Source of the DNA: Romboutsia ilealis
GTDB taxonomy: Bacteria; Bacillota; Clostridia; Peptostreptococcales; Peptostreptococcaceae
Reading direction: 5' to 3'
DNA: 64,000 bases
Assembly: GCF_900015215.1 (NCBI RefSeq)
Contig: NZ_LN555523.1
Span: forward strand, 2,500,947-2,564,946
In this document: positions 1 to 10,779 of the stretch, piece after piece
Position numbering within the stretch: position 1 is the stretch's first letter
Layout of the letters: each line of letters begins with the position of its first letter
The notes under the pieces: generated by a model
Databases searched by the model: none
Told to the model about the DNA's origin: nothing
Seen by the model: only the letters and a program-made list of their open reading frames with translations
Made by a program: the position numbers and the translations under genes

Positions 1-74
1 GGGATTCGCCAAGTCGGTAAGGCATAGCACTTTGACTGCTACATGCGTAGGTTCGAGTCCTGCATCCCCTGCCA
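1..74 (+). tRNA. tRNA-Gln (TTG), 5' end cut by window
   Basis: The anticodon loop CTTTGAC gives TTG, read as Gln. CCA is encoded. Comparison with the full copy at 2977-3052 shows that the first two bases (AG) of the acceptor stem fall before the window. Confidence 0.95.
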
Positions 75-85
75 AATTAATATTT

Positions 86-161
86 GATCCATTAGCTCAG
101 TCGGTAGAGCACCTGACTTTTAATCAGGGTGTCCCGCGTTCGAGTCGCGGATGGATCACCA
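86..161 (+). tRNA. tRNA-Lys (TTT)
   Basis: The loop CTTTTAA gives anticodon TTT. The acceptor GATCCAT pairs with ATGGATC, followed by discriminator A and encoded CCA. The same gene text recurs at 694-769 and 3064-3139. Confidence 0.97.
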
Positions 162-164
162 AAT

Positions 165-253
<89 letters not shown>

Positions 254-256
254 AAT

Positions 257-332
257 GCCCAGATAGCTCAGTCGGTAGAGCAGGGGACTGAAAATCCCCG
301 TGTCGGTGGTTCGATTCCGCCTCTGGGCACCA
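257..332 (+). tRNA. tRNA-Phe (GAA)
   Basis: The loop ACTGAAAAT gives GAA. The acceptor GCCCAGA/TCTGGGC is followed by A and encoded CCA. It starts 3 nt after tRNA-Ser. A second copy lies at 3235-3310. Confidence 0.97.
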
Positions 333-339
333 TAAATAT

Positions 340-416
340 GGCGGTATAGCTTAGTTGGCTAGAGCGTTCGGTTCATACCCGAAAGGTCACAGGTTCGACT
401 CCTGTTACCGCTACCA
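340..416 (+). tRNA. tRNA-Met (CAT), elongator type
   Basis: The anticodon CAT sits in loop TTCATAC. The acceptor GGCGGTA/TACCGCT has a normal 1-72 pair (G-T wobble), unlike the initiator at 968. It resembles the Bacillus elongator tRNA-Met. A second copy lies at 3320-3396. Confidence 0.9.
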
Positions 417-425
417 AATTAATGT

Positions 426-502
426 GGACCATTAGCTCAGTTGGTTAGAGCGCCCGGCTCATAACCGGTAGGTCCGGGGTTCGAGTCCCTGATGGTCCAC
501 CA
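426..502 (+). tRNA. tRNA with CAT anticodon, probably tRNA-Ile2 (lysidine type)
   Basis: The loop CTCATAA carries CAT. The body begins GGACCAT, like Bacillus tRNA-Ile2, in which C34 is modified to lysidine by TilS so that it reads AUA codons. ATA is abundant in the genes here. An elongator Met identity cannot be excluded. The copy at 3406-3482 differs by one T-arm base. Confidence 0.75.
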
Positions 503-524
503 TATTAATTTAAAATAAGTACTT

Positions 525-601
525 CGAGGTGTAGCGCAGTTTGGTAGCGCACGTGGTTTGGGACCATGGGGCCGGGGGTTCGAGTCCCTCCACCTCGACC
601 A
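525..601 (+). tRNA. tRNA-Pro (TGG)
   Basis: The loop TTTGGGA gives TGG. The acceptor CGAGGTG/CACCTCG is followed by A and encoded CCA. It is the cognate of the CCA specifier codon in the T-box ahead of proS at 21843. A second copy lies at 3505-3581. Confidence 0.97.
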
Positions 602-608
602 ATATATG

Positions 609-685
609 GTGGGTATAGCTCAGTTGGTTAGAGCGCCAGATTGTGGCTCTGGAGGTCGTGAGTTCGACTCTCATTATCCACCCCA
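609..685 (+). tRNA. tRNA-His (GTG)
   Basis: The loop TTGTGGC gives GTG. The base at 608 is G and can serve as the extra G-1 of tRNA-His, opposite C73. CCA is encoded. A second copy lies at 3589-3665. Confidence 0.95.
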
Positions 686-693
686 TATAATTT

Positions 694-769
694 GATCCAT
701 TAGCTCAGTCGGTAGAGCACCTGACTTTTAATCAGGGTGTCCCGCGTTCGAGTCGCGGATGGATCACCA
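694..769 (+). tRNA. tRNA-Lys (TTT), extra copy between His and Cys
   Basis: The gene reads the same as the tRNA-Lys at 86-161. In the second block (3589-3754) His is followed directly by Cys, so this Lys is an insertion specific to this block. Confidence 0.97.
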
Positions 770-774
770 AGTAC

Positions 775-848
775 GGCGACATAGCCAAGTGGTAAGGCAG
801 TGGACTGCAACTCCTTGATCCCCAGTTCGAATCTGGGTGTCGCCTCCA
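775..848 (+). tRNA. tRNA-Cys (GCA)
   Basis: The loop CTGCAAC gives GCA. The acceptor GGCGACA/TGTCGCC is followed by discriminator T, the usual Cys identity base, and encoded CCA. A second copy lies at 3681-3754. Confidence 0.96.
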
Positions 849-860
849 AAAAAATTGAAT

Positions 861-949
861 GCCGAAGTGGCGGAATTGGCAGACGCACAGGACTTAAAAT
901 CCTGCGGGACTTACCTCCCGTACCGGTTCGATTCCGGTCTTCGGCACCA
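861..949 (+). tRNA. tRNA-Leu (TAA)
   Basis: At 89 nt with a long variable arm, this is a class II tRNA. The loop CTTAAAA gives TAA. The acceptor GCCGAAG/CTTCGGC is followed by A and encoded CCA. It occurs once in the window and reads TTA, the dominant leucine codon here. Confidence 0.97.
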
Positions 950-967
950 TTTTTTTACCCTTAATAT

Positions 968-1043
968 CGCGGGGTGGAGCAGTTGGCAGCTCGTCGGGCT
1001 CATAACCCGAAGGTCGCAGGTTCGAGTCCTGCCTCCGCAACCA
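968..1043 (+). tRNA. initiator tRNA-fMet (CAT)
   Basis: The anticodon is CAT in loop CTCATAA. The first base C faces A72 (start CGCGGGG, end CTCCGCA before ACCA), the unpaired 1-72 signature of initiators. The anticodon stem carries consecutive G-C pairs (CGGG/CCCG). It is the only initiator in the window. Confidence 0.95.
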
Positions 1044-1052
1044 AATAAATAT

Positions 1053-1127
1053 GGCCCATTGGTCAAGCGGTCAAGACACCGCCCTTTCACGGCGGTAACA
1101 GGGGTTCGATTCCCCTATGGGTCACCA
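1053..1127 (+). tRNA. tRNA-Glu (TTC)
   Basis: The loop CTTTCAC gives TTC. The acceptor GGCCCAT pairs with ATGGGTC (one G-T wobble), followed by A and encoded CCA. It occurs once in the window, just before the tandem repeat begins. Confidence 0.96.
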
Positions 1128-1136
1128 ATTAAATAT

Positions 1137-1210
1137 GCGGGTGTAGCTCAATGGTAGAGTTCCGGCCTTCCAAGCCGGCTGTGAGGGTTCGATCCCCTTC
1201 ACCCGCTCCA
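1137..1210 (+). tRNA. tRNA-Gly (TCC), tandem unit 1
   Basis: The loop CTTCCAA gives TCC. The acceptor GCGGGTG/CACCCGC is followed by T and encoded CCA. The same text recurs at 1660, 2183 and 10780. Confidence 0.97.
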
Positions 1211-1222
1211 GATTAAACTTAT

Positions 1223-1298
1223 GGGACTATAGCTCAGCTGGGAGAGCACCTGCCTTACAAGCAGGGGGTCACAGGTTCGAGCCCTGTTAGTCCCACCA
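1223..1298 (+). tRNA. tRNA-Val (TAC), tandem unit 1
   Basis: The loop CTTACAA gives TAC. The acceptor GGGACTA/TAGTCCC is followed by A and encoded CCA. A variant with a changed acceptor lies at 3854. Confidence 0.97.
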
Positions 1299-1303
1299 TT
1301 TGC

Positions 1304-1380
1304 GGCCTGGTAGTTCAGCTGGTTAGAATGCCAGCCTGTCACGCTGGAGGTCGAGGGTTCGAGTCCCTTCCAGGTCGCCA
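1304..1380 (+). tRNA. tRNA-Asp (GTC), tandem unit 1
   Basis: The loop CTGTCAC gives GTC. The acceptor GGCCTGG pairs with CCAGGTC, followed by discriminator G and encoded CCA. Confidence 0.97.
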
Positions 1381-1396
1381 ACTTAATTAAATACGC

Positions 1397-1472
1397 GGGA
1401 ATATGGCTCAGTTGGTAGAGCAATTGACTGTTAATCAATGGGTCACAGGTTCGAGTCCTGTTATTCCCGCCA
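1397..1472 (+). tRNA. tRNA-Asn (GTT), tandem unit 1
   Basis: The loop CTGTTAA gives GTT. The acceptor GGGAATA/TATTCCC is followed by discriminator G and encoded CCA. Confidence 0.97.
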
Positions 1473-1478
1473 ATATAT

Positions 1479-1553
1479 GCTGGTGTGGCTCAACGGTAGA
1501 GCAGCTGACTTGTAATCAGCAGGTTGTAGGTTCGATTCCTATCACCAGCTCCA
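1479..1553 (+). tRNA. tRNA-Thr (TGT), tandem unit 1
   Basis: The loop CTTGTAA gives TGT. The acceptor GCTGGTG/CACCAGC is followed by T and encoded CCA. It lies 3 nt before tRNA-Tyr. Confidence 0.97.
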
Positions 1554-1556
1554 CGT

Positions 1557-1641
1557 GGAGGATTTCCCGAGCGGCCAAAGGGGGCAGACTGTAAATCTGT
1601 TAGCATTGCTTTCGGTGGTTCGAATCCACCATCCTCCACCA
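1557..1641 (+). tRNA. tRNA-Tyr (GTA), tandem unit 1
   Basis: At 85 nt with a long variable arm, this is a class II tRNA. The loop CTGTAAA gives GTA. The acceptor GGAGGAT/ATCCTCC is followed by A and encoded CCA. Confidence 0.97.
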
Positions 1642-1659
1642 ACTATATAAATTAAATAT

Positions 1660-1733
1660 GCGGGTGTAGCTCAATGGTAGAGTTCCGGCCTTCCAAGCCG
1701 GCTGTGAGGGTTCGATCCCCTTCACCCGCTCCA
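1660..1733 (+). tRNA. tRNA-Gly (TCC), tandem unit 2
   Basis: Repeat of 1137-1210 at exactly +523, with anticodon TCC and encoded CCA. Confidence 0.97.
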
Positions 1734-1745
1734 GATTAAACTTAT

Positions 1746-1821
1746 GGGACTATAGCTCAGCTGGGAGAGCACCTGCCTTACAAGCAGGGGGTCACAGGTT
1801 CGAGCCCTGTTAGTCCCACCA
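1746..1821 (+). tRNA. tRNA-Val (TAC), tandem unit 2
   Basis: Repeat of 1223-1298 at +523, with anticodon TAC and encoded CCA. Confidence 0.97.
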
Positions 1822-1826
1822 TTTGC

Positions 1827-1903
1827 GGCCTGGTAGTTCAGCTGGTTAGAATGCCAGCCTGTCACGCTGGAGGTCGAGGGTTCGAGTCCCTTCCAGGTCG
1901 CCA
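1827..1903 (+). tRNA. tRNA-Asp (GTC), tandem unit 2
   Basis: Repeat of 1304-1380 at +523, with anticodon GTC and encoded CCA. Confidence 0.97.
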
Positions 1904-1919
1904 ACTTAATTAAATACGC

Positions 1920-1995
1920 GGGAATATGGCTCAGTTGGTAGAGCAATTGACTGTTAATCAATGGGTCACAGGTTCGAGTCCTGTTATTCCCGCCA
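1920..1995 (+). tRNA. tRNA-Asn (GTT), tandem unit 2
   Basis: Repeat of 1397-1472 at +523, with anticodon GTT and encoded CCA. Confidence 0.97.
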
Positions 1996-2001
1996 ATATA
2001 T

Positions 2002-2076
2002 GCTGGTGTGGCTCAACGGTAGAGCAGCTGACTTGTAATCAGCAGGTTGTAGGTTCGATTCCTATCACCAGCTCCA
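2002..2076 (+). tRNA. tRNA-Thr (TGT), tandem unit 2
   Basis: Repeat of 1479-1553 at +523, with anticodon TGT and encoded CCA. Confidence 0.97.
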
Positions 2077-2079
2077 CGT

Positions 2080-2164
2080 GGAGGATTTCCCGAGCGGCCA
2101 AAGGGGGCAGACTGTAAATCTGTTAGCATTGCTTTCGGTGGTTCGAATCCACCATCCTCCACCA
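2080..2164 (+). tRNA. tRNA-Tyr (GTA), tandem unit 2
   Basis: Repeat of 1557-1641 at +523, with anticodon GTA and encoded CCA. Confidence 0.97.
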
Positions 2165-2182
2165 ACTATATAAATTAAATAT

Positions 2183-2256
2183 GCGGGTGTAGCTCAATGG
2201 TAGAGTTCCGGCCTTCCAAGCCGGCTGTGAGGGTTCGATCCCCTTCACCCGCTCCA
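2183..2256 (+). tRNA. tRNA-Gly (TCC), tandem unit 3
   Basis: Repeat of 1137-1210 at +1046, with anticodon TCC and encoded CCA. Confidence 0.97.
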
Positions 2257-2268
2257 GATTAAACTTAT

Positions 2269-2344
2269 GGGACTATAGCTCAGCTGGGAGAGCACCTGCC
2301 TTACAAGCAGGGGGTCACAGGTTCGAGCCCTGTTAGTCCCACCA
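2269..2344 (+). tRNA. tRNA-Val (TAC), tandem unit 3
   Basis: Repeat of 1223-1298 at +1046, with anticodon TAC and encoded CCA. Confidence 0.97.
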
Positions 2345-2349
2345 TTTGC

Positions 2350-2426
2350 GGCCTGGTAGTTCAGCTGGTTAGAATGCCAGCCTGTCACGCTGGAGGTCGA
2401 GGGTTCGAGTCCCTTCCAGGTCGCCA
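2350..2426 (+). tRNA. tRNA-Asp (GTC), tandem unit 3
   Basis: Repeat of 1304-1380 at +1046, with anticodon GTC and encoded CCA. Confidence 0.97.
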
Positions 2427-2442
2427 ACTTAATTAAATACGC

Positions 2443-2518
2443 GGGAATATGGCTCAGTTGGTAGAGCAATTGACTGTTAATCAATGGGTCACAGGTTCGA
2501 GTCCTGTTATTCCCGCCA
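2443..2518 (+). tRNA. tRNA-Asn (GTT), tandem unit 3
   Basis: Repeat of 1397-1472 at +1046, with anticodon GTT and encoded CCA. Confidence 0.97.
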
Positions 2519-2524
2519 ATATAT

Positions 2525-2599
2525 GCTGGTGTGGCTCAACGGTAGAGCAGCTGACTTGTAATCAGCAGGTTGTAGGTTCGATTCCTATCACCAGCTCCA
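2525..2599 (+). tRNA. tRNA-Thr (TGT), tandem unit 3
   Basis: Repeat of 1479-1553 at +1046, with anticodon TGT and encoded CCA. Confidence 0.97.
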
Positions 2600-2602
2600 C
2601 GT

Positions 2603-2687
2603 GGAGGATTTCCCGAGCGGCCAAAGGGGGCAGACTGTAAATCTGTTAGCATTGCTTTCGGTGGTTCGAATCCACCATCCTCCACCA
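2603..2687 (+). tRNA. tRNA-Tyr (GTA), tandem unit 3
   Basis: Repeat of 1557-1641 at +1046, with anticodon GTA and encoded CCA. The downstream spacer diverges after about 8 nt, marking the end of the tandem array. Confidence 0.97.
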
Positions 2688-2706
2688 ACTATATATGAAG
2701 TAAAAT

Positions 2707-2790
2707 GCGGATGTGGCGGAATTGGCAGACGCACCAGACTTAGGATCTGGCGCCTACGGCGTGGGGGTTCGACTCCCTTCATCCGCACCA
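2707..2790 (+). tRNA. tRNA-Leu (TAG)
   Basis: At 84 nt, this is a class II tRNA. The loop CTTAGGA gives TAG. The acceptor GCGGATG/CATCCGC is followed by A and encoded CCA. It occurs once in the window. Confidence 0.97.
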
Positions 2791-2805
2791 CTTTACTTTT
2801 ATCAT

Positions 2806-2880
2806 GCGGGAATAGTTCAGTGGTAGAGCGTCACCTTGCCAAGGTGAAAGTCGCGAGTTCGAATCTCGTTTCCCGCTCCA
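2806..2880 (+). tRNA. tRNA-Gly (GCC)
   Basis: The loop TTGCCAA gives GCC. The acceptor GCGGGAA/TTCCCGC is followed by T and encoded CCA. It is the second glycine isoacceptor next to the TCC copies. Confidence 0.97.
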
Positions 2881-2891
2881 AAAAATAATGT

Positions 2892-2968
<77 letters not shown>

Positions 2969-2976
2969 CTTTATTT

Positions 2977-3052
2977 AGGGGATTCGCCAAGTCGGTAAGG
3001 CATAGCACTTTGACTGCTACATGCGTAGGTTCGAGTCCTGCATCCCCTGCCA
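2977..3052 (+). tRNA. tRNA-Gln (TTG), second copy
   Basis: The loop CTTTGAC gives TTG. The acceptor AGGGGAT/ATCCCCT is followed by G and encoded CCA. It is the full-length version of the copy truncated at the window start. Confidence 0.97.
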
Positions 3053-3063
3053 AGTTAATATTT

Positions 3064-3139
3064 GATCCATTAGCTCAGTCGGTAGAGCACCTGACTTTTA
3101 ATCAGGGTGTCCCGCGTTCGAGTCGCGGATGGATCACCA
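3064..3139 (+). tRNA. tRNA-Lys (TTT), third copy
   Basis: Same text as 86-161, with anticodon TTT and encoded CCA. Confidence 0.97.
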
Positions 3140-3142
3140 AGT

Positions 3143-3231
<89 letters not shown>

Positions 3232-3234
3232 AAT

Positions 3235-3310
3235 GCCCAGATAGCTCAGTCGGTAGAGCAGGGGACTGAAAATCCCCGTGTCGGTGGTTCGATTCCGCCT
3301 CTGGGCACCA
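3235..3310 (+). tRNA. tRNA-Phe (GAA), second copy
   Basis: Same text as 257-332, with anticodon GAA and encoded CCA. Confidence 0.97.
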
Positions 3311-3319
3311 TTTTATTAT

Positions 3320-3396
3320 GGCGGTATAGCTTAGTTGGCTAGAGCGTTCGGTTCATACCCGAAAGGTCACAGGTTCGACTCCTGTTACCGCTACCA
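3320..3396 (+). tRNA. tRNA-Met (CAT), elongator type, second copy
   Basis: Same text as 340-416. The spacer before it differs from the first block. Confidence 0.9.
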
Positions 3397-3405
3397 AATT
3401 AATGT

Positions 3406-3482
3406 GGACCATTAGCTCAGTTGGTTAGAGCGCCCGGCTCATAACCGGTAGGTCTGGGGTTCGAGTCCCTGATGGTCCACCA
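3406..3482 (+). tRNA. tRNA with CAT anticodon, probably tRNA-Ile2, second copy
   Basis: Matches 426-502 except for one C-to-T change at the first base of the T-stem, which turns a C-G pair into a T-G wobble. Confidence 0.75.
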
Positions 3483-3504
3483 TATTAATTTAAAATAAGT
3501 ACTT

Positions 3505-3581
3505 CGAGGTGTAGCGCAGTTTGGTAGCGCACGTGGTTTGGGACCATGGGGCCGGGGGTTCGAGTCCCTCCACCTCGACCA
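3505..3581 (+). tRNA. tRNA-Pro (TGG), second copy
   Basis: Same text as 525-601, with anticodon TGG and encoded CCA. Confidence 0.97.
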
Positions 3582-3588
3582 ATATATG

Positions 3589-3665
3589 GTGGGTATAGCT
3601 CAGTTGGTTAGAGCGCCAGATTGTGGCTCTGGAGGTCGTGAGTTCGACTCTCATTATCCACCCCA
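3589..3665 (+). tRNA. tRNA-His (GTG), second copy
   Basis: Same text as 609-685, with G at position -1 (3588) and C73 opposite it. Confidence 0.95.
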
Positions 3666-3680
3666 ATTTTTATTTAGTAT

Positions 3681-3754
3681 GGCGACATAGCCAAGTGGTA
3701 AGGCAGTGGACTGCAACTCCTTGATCCCCAGTTCGAATCTGGGTGTCGCCTCCA
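3681..3754 (+). tRNA. tRNA-Cys (GCA), second copy
   Basis: Same text as 775-848, but here it follows His directly without the intervening Lys gene. Confidence 0.96.
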
Positions 3755-3766
3755 CTATTAACAAAT

Positions 3767-3843
3767 GCGCCTATAGCTCAACTGGATAGAGTGTCTGACT
3801 ACGAATCAGAAGGTTAGGGGTTCGAGTCCCTTTGGGCGCACCA
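3767..3843 (+). tRNA. tRNA-Arg (ACG)
   Basis: The loop CTACGAA gives ACG; A34 is normally edited to inosine by TadA to read CGN codons. The acceptor GCGCCTA pairs with TGGGCGC (one wobble), followed by A and encoded CCA. Confidence 0.96.
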
Positions 3844-3853
3844 TAAAAGATCC

Positions 3854-3929
3854 GGGATTATAGCTCAGCTGGGAGAGCACCTGCCTTACAAGCAGGGGGT
3901 CACAGGTTCGAGCCCTGTTAATCCCACCA
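3854..3929 (+). tRNA. tRNA-Val (TAC), acceptor variant
   Basis: The body matches the triplicated Val(TAC) gene, but the acceptor is GGGATTA/TAATCCC instead of GGGACTA/TAGTCCC, a compensated C-G to T-A change. It is the last tRNA before the terminator. Confidence 0.96.
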
Positions 3930-3935
3930 GTGTTT

Positions 3936-3968
3936 AACCTCTAGTGATAATTCACTAGGGGTTTTTTA
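3936..3968 (+). terminator. intrinsic terminator of the tRNA array
   Basis: A 12-bp stem (AACCTCTAGTGA with TCACTAGGGGTT, one wobble) closes a TAAT loop and runs into six T. It ends the 45-gene tRNA transcript. Confidence 0.93.
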
Positions 3969-4064
3969 ATATAAAAATAACTTACTAGATTAACTTCTAA
4001 ATAATGTATATAAAGTATTAAATGTGTCTAAATTCATATATATATGAGTTTAGGAGGATATAAT

Positions 4065-4316
4065 ATGAGCGCTAAAAAAAAGATTGAAAAAGAATTAGAA
4101 AAAGAGAATATAATTAAAGAAATAAAAAAAGCTCAAGCTGATGTAATAACGGCTGAAAAATTTTTCCAGTTAGTTAGTGAACCAGAATTAGTAGATGTTG
4201 CAATATATAATTTAGAAGCTAAAAAATCTAGATACAGATATTTAATAAAGATTGCAAAAGAAAAGGGAATAAAGAAATCTTTAAAAGAATCCTTAATAGA
4301 AGCAATAGCTAAATAA
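4065..4316 (+). CDS. DUF2508 (YaaL-like) small protein
   Basis: An 83-residue, lysine- and glutamate-rich helical protein. Its second half (about residues 41-62, LVDVAIYNLEAKKSRYRYLI) resembles the DUF2508 family, the YaaL proteins usually found next to recR in Firmicutes. No biochemical role for the family is known to me. The start at 4065 is chosen because GGAGG lies 8-12 nt upstream, inside a 7-codon longer reading frame. recR and bofA, its usual neighbours, are not seen; the upstream neighbour is the tRNA terminator. It is followed after 19 nt by the acidic protein gene and probably shares its transcript. Confidence 0.75.
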   Translation: MSAKKKIEKELEKENIIKEIKKAQADVITAEKFFQLVSEPELVDVAIYNLEAKKSRYRYLIKIAKEKGIKKSLKESLIEAIAK

Positions 4317-4335
4317 TTTAAGAGGAGATGATATT

Positions 4336-4749
4336 TTGTACATAGTTTTTGGAAATGAAATAATTGATAGCAGTGAGATAAAAGATATTATAGAAAATAA
4401 TAGTGATTTTAATGTAGAAAAAGATTTAACAAAAGGAAGTAAAAGAGAAGATACACTTGCATATCAAGTAAGTATAAATGTAGATTTATTAAATGAAGTT
4501 ATAAAAGAAAATTATGAATTAGATGAATTAAATGAAGAAGAGTTATTTGATGAGTATATGACGTTATCTGATGAACTAGCTATGGAATTAGAAGAATATA
4601 TGCCAGAAGATGTTATAATAAATGCTAGGGCGTATAAATGGGATAACTCGGATAACACTATAAAATCAGTATTAGCGATGGCTCATTTAGAGTTAGGAGA
4701 ATTAAAGCTTTCAGATATAACTAGGAGATTATTAACACAAGTTGATTAA
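4336..4749 (+). CDS. hypothetical acidic protein, 137 aa
   Basis: I do not recognise this family. The start is a TTG at 4336 with GAGGAG 8 nt upstream. The protein has no signal peptide, membrane segment or cysteine pair. The middle (about residues 55-95) is strongly acidic (EELFDEYMTLSDELAMELEE), and the C-terminal third (DNTIKSVLAMAHLELGELKL) looks like a helical hairpin. It lies 19 nt after the DUF2508 gene and 224 nt before a terminator-like hairpin, so the two small genes probably form an operon. Codon use matches the surrounding genes. A cytosolic soluble protein is all that can be inferred. Confidence 0.7.
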   Translation: MYIVFGNEIIDSSEIKDIIENNSDFNVEKDLTKGSKREDTLAYQVSINVDLLNEVIKENYELDELNEEELFDEYMTLSDELAMELEEYMPEDVIINARAYKWDNSDNTIKSVLAMAHLELGELKLSDITRRLLTQVD

Positions 4750-4972
4750 TTAGGGATCTAAATAGATTGATTATATTAGTAGATATAAGTAAAAGTAATC
4801 TATATGAAAATATTGAGATTTGTTAATCAAAACTATAAATATACAAAAGACGAAGTATTATCAATTAACAAATGAATATTATAATGTATGTTTAATAGTA
4901 ACAAGATATACAATTTTTTTAAAGCTGTTTTAAGGTAGGTTAGATAAAATTTATAATTAATATACATAAACA

Positions 4973-5008
4973 AAAGGGTTACAGCAGAAATACTGTAGCC
5001 TTTTATAT
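4973..5008 (+). terminator. terminator-like hairpin after the acidic protein gene
   Basis: A 12-bp imperfect stem (AAAGGGTTACAG with CTGTAGCCTTTT, two wobbles) and an 8-nt loop are followed by a T-rich but interrupted tail. It lies 224 nt after the nearest stop codon, so the link to that gene is inferred. Confidence 0.55.
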
Positions 5009-5648
5009 TATATTTATAAAGATAGAAATACATATACTTATATTTTATATACTAACCAACGTACAACAAAATAAGTAATAAGATAAAAATTAGAGAATTG
5101 CTATTATTACAAGTGTAACACTTTATGTGTATGTTGAAGAGGAGATTTTTGGAGGTATTTTATATTTAAAGTATTAGAGAGGTATATTCTTTATTATATT
5201 TACTACAAAATTAAACTATTTTTGAGTTATTAGAAAAATCAAATCTTTTAGGATAAAATTTTTAAATAATCTGTTAGTGTTTTCGTTAGGACCTCTTTTT
5301 CAAGAAGCACGCCAACATGTAAAATAAATATCTATATATAATATATTTTTAATTTTATTATAAGCATCAAATTCCTGGATTTTATCAATTGTAAATATTT
5401 AATTAATTTATTTGAATTTGACTACAATTCTTTGAAATAATATAAATTAAAGGTTAATTATTTTCTTTTTATTCTCCAGCTCATTTTGTTATTTAGGAAA
5501 ATTTAATTTACTATATAAGCTAAATACTTTTTACTAGCGAGATTTATTATGATTTTTCTTAAAATTGTATAAGCAAGATATTTTATGGTTCTTTTTATAT
5601 TTGATATGAAGTCGAAGAAATTAGTTATACAACATCTTTTATTTATGA

Positions 5649-5792
5649 TAATATGTTTGCAATTTATAAATTTATGTAGTTTTATGTGAAGTAGTTTTGT
5701 AGTGATTATTACTGTAATATGAACATAAACTTACGAGTTATTTTTTATCAATTTTTAGGTTTTTCACTTGATTTAAGCTTAATATGATAATT
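5649..5792 (+). repeat. left copy of diverged direct repeat flanking the rRNA operon
   Basis: The segment runs from AATATGTTTG to AATATGATAATT and shares long runs (TTTTATGTGAAGT, TTATTACTGTAATA, GAACATAAACTTA) with 11029-11161 downstream of 5S. A shorter shared piece, TTATTATATTTACTACAA, lies at 5191-5208 and 10996-11013. Confidence 0.85.
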
Positions 5793-5859
5793 TACCGTAT
5801 TAAAAAGATATATCAAAGTAGATAGATTATAAAAAATTATAAAAAAAATTTAAAAAGTA

Positions 5860-5888
5860 TTGACGATATGAATATAAGATGATATATT
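5860..5888 (+). promoter_or_regulatory. rRNA operon promoter P1
   Basis: TTGACG, a 17-nt spacer and TATATT. An A-rich stretch just upstream (5831-5856) resembles an UP element. It lies about 230 nt before 16S. Confidence 0.8.
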
Positions 5889-5943
5889 ATTACTTGTCCT
5901 TAAGAAAAAGGAAAAACAAATAAAAACAACTTAAAAAAATAGG

Positions 5944-5972
5944 TTGACAAAGAAAGATAACTTTGGTAAACT
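5944..5972 (+). promoter_or_regulatory. rRNA operon promoter P2
   Basis: Consensus TTGACA, a 17-nt spacer and TAAACT, about 120 nt before 16S. Tandem promoters are usual for Firmicutes rRNA operons. Confidence 0.8.
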
Positions 5973-5992
5973 TAAGAAGTTGTGAAAATGAA

Positions 5993-6019
5993 CTTTGAAA
6001 ATTAAACAGTAGGTTAATT
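5993..6019 (+). other. 5' arm of 16S precursor processing stem
   Basis: This segment (CTTTGAAAATTAAACAGTAG and the next bases) is complementary, almost without a break, to 7602-7628 after 16S. The paired arms would form the usual RNase III processing stem around pre-16S. Confidence 0.85.
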
Positions 6020-6090
6020 TATAGAATTGAAACTAAACAAACCAAGCCAGATATTCAGATAATGATTAGTCTGAGCAGGTAACAACTTTT

Positions 6091-10712
<4,622 letters not shown>

Positions 10713-10779
10713 AAAAGAAATGATTAAATTCTAAATGATATGCAGTTTTCAGAGTACTAACTCTAACTCTAAAACTTAT

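Larger units (their letters stand above)
1128..2695 (+). repeat. 523-bp tandem repeat, three copies, each with six tRNA genes
   Basis: The units start at 1137, 1660 and 2183 and each carries Gly(TCC)-Val(TAC)-Asp(GTC)-Asn(GTT)-Thr(TGT)-Tyr(GTA). Genes and spacers read the same in all three units as far as I can compare by eye. The third copy ends within the spacer at about 2695, where the sequence switches to the tRNA-Leu(TAG) leader. No promoter or terminator is visible inside, so all copies should be part of one long tRNA transcript. Confidence 0.95.
4750..5859 (+). other. gene-free AT-rich intergenic region
   Basis: About 1.1 kb with no reading frame that has both a ribosome-binding site and coding character. 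It holds one terminator-like hairpin (4973-5008) and a stretch (about 5190-5208 and 5649-5792) that recurs in diverged form after the 5S gene. The rest shows nothing I can name. Confidence 0.7.

Noticed and set aside
1199..2640. Repeated 63-79-codon open frames on both strands of the tRNA array
   Set aside because: They read through tRNA genes and repeat with the 523-bp unit. Translations such as MAQLVEQLTVNQWVTGSSPV are well-known spurious proteins from tRNA loci. No ribosome-binding site fits.
1137..2687. Possible CRISPR array from the regular repetition
   Set aside because: The repeat unit is 523 bp and made of tRNA genes, with no short repeat-spacer pattern. No CRISPR array is visible anywhere in the window.
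4833..5033. Minus-strand 66-codon frame in the AT-rich gap
   Set aside because: It has no ribosome-binding site, consists of Tyr/Ile/Leu-rich low-complexity text, and overlaps the terminator-like hairpin.
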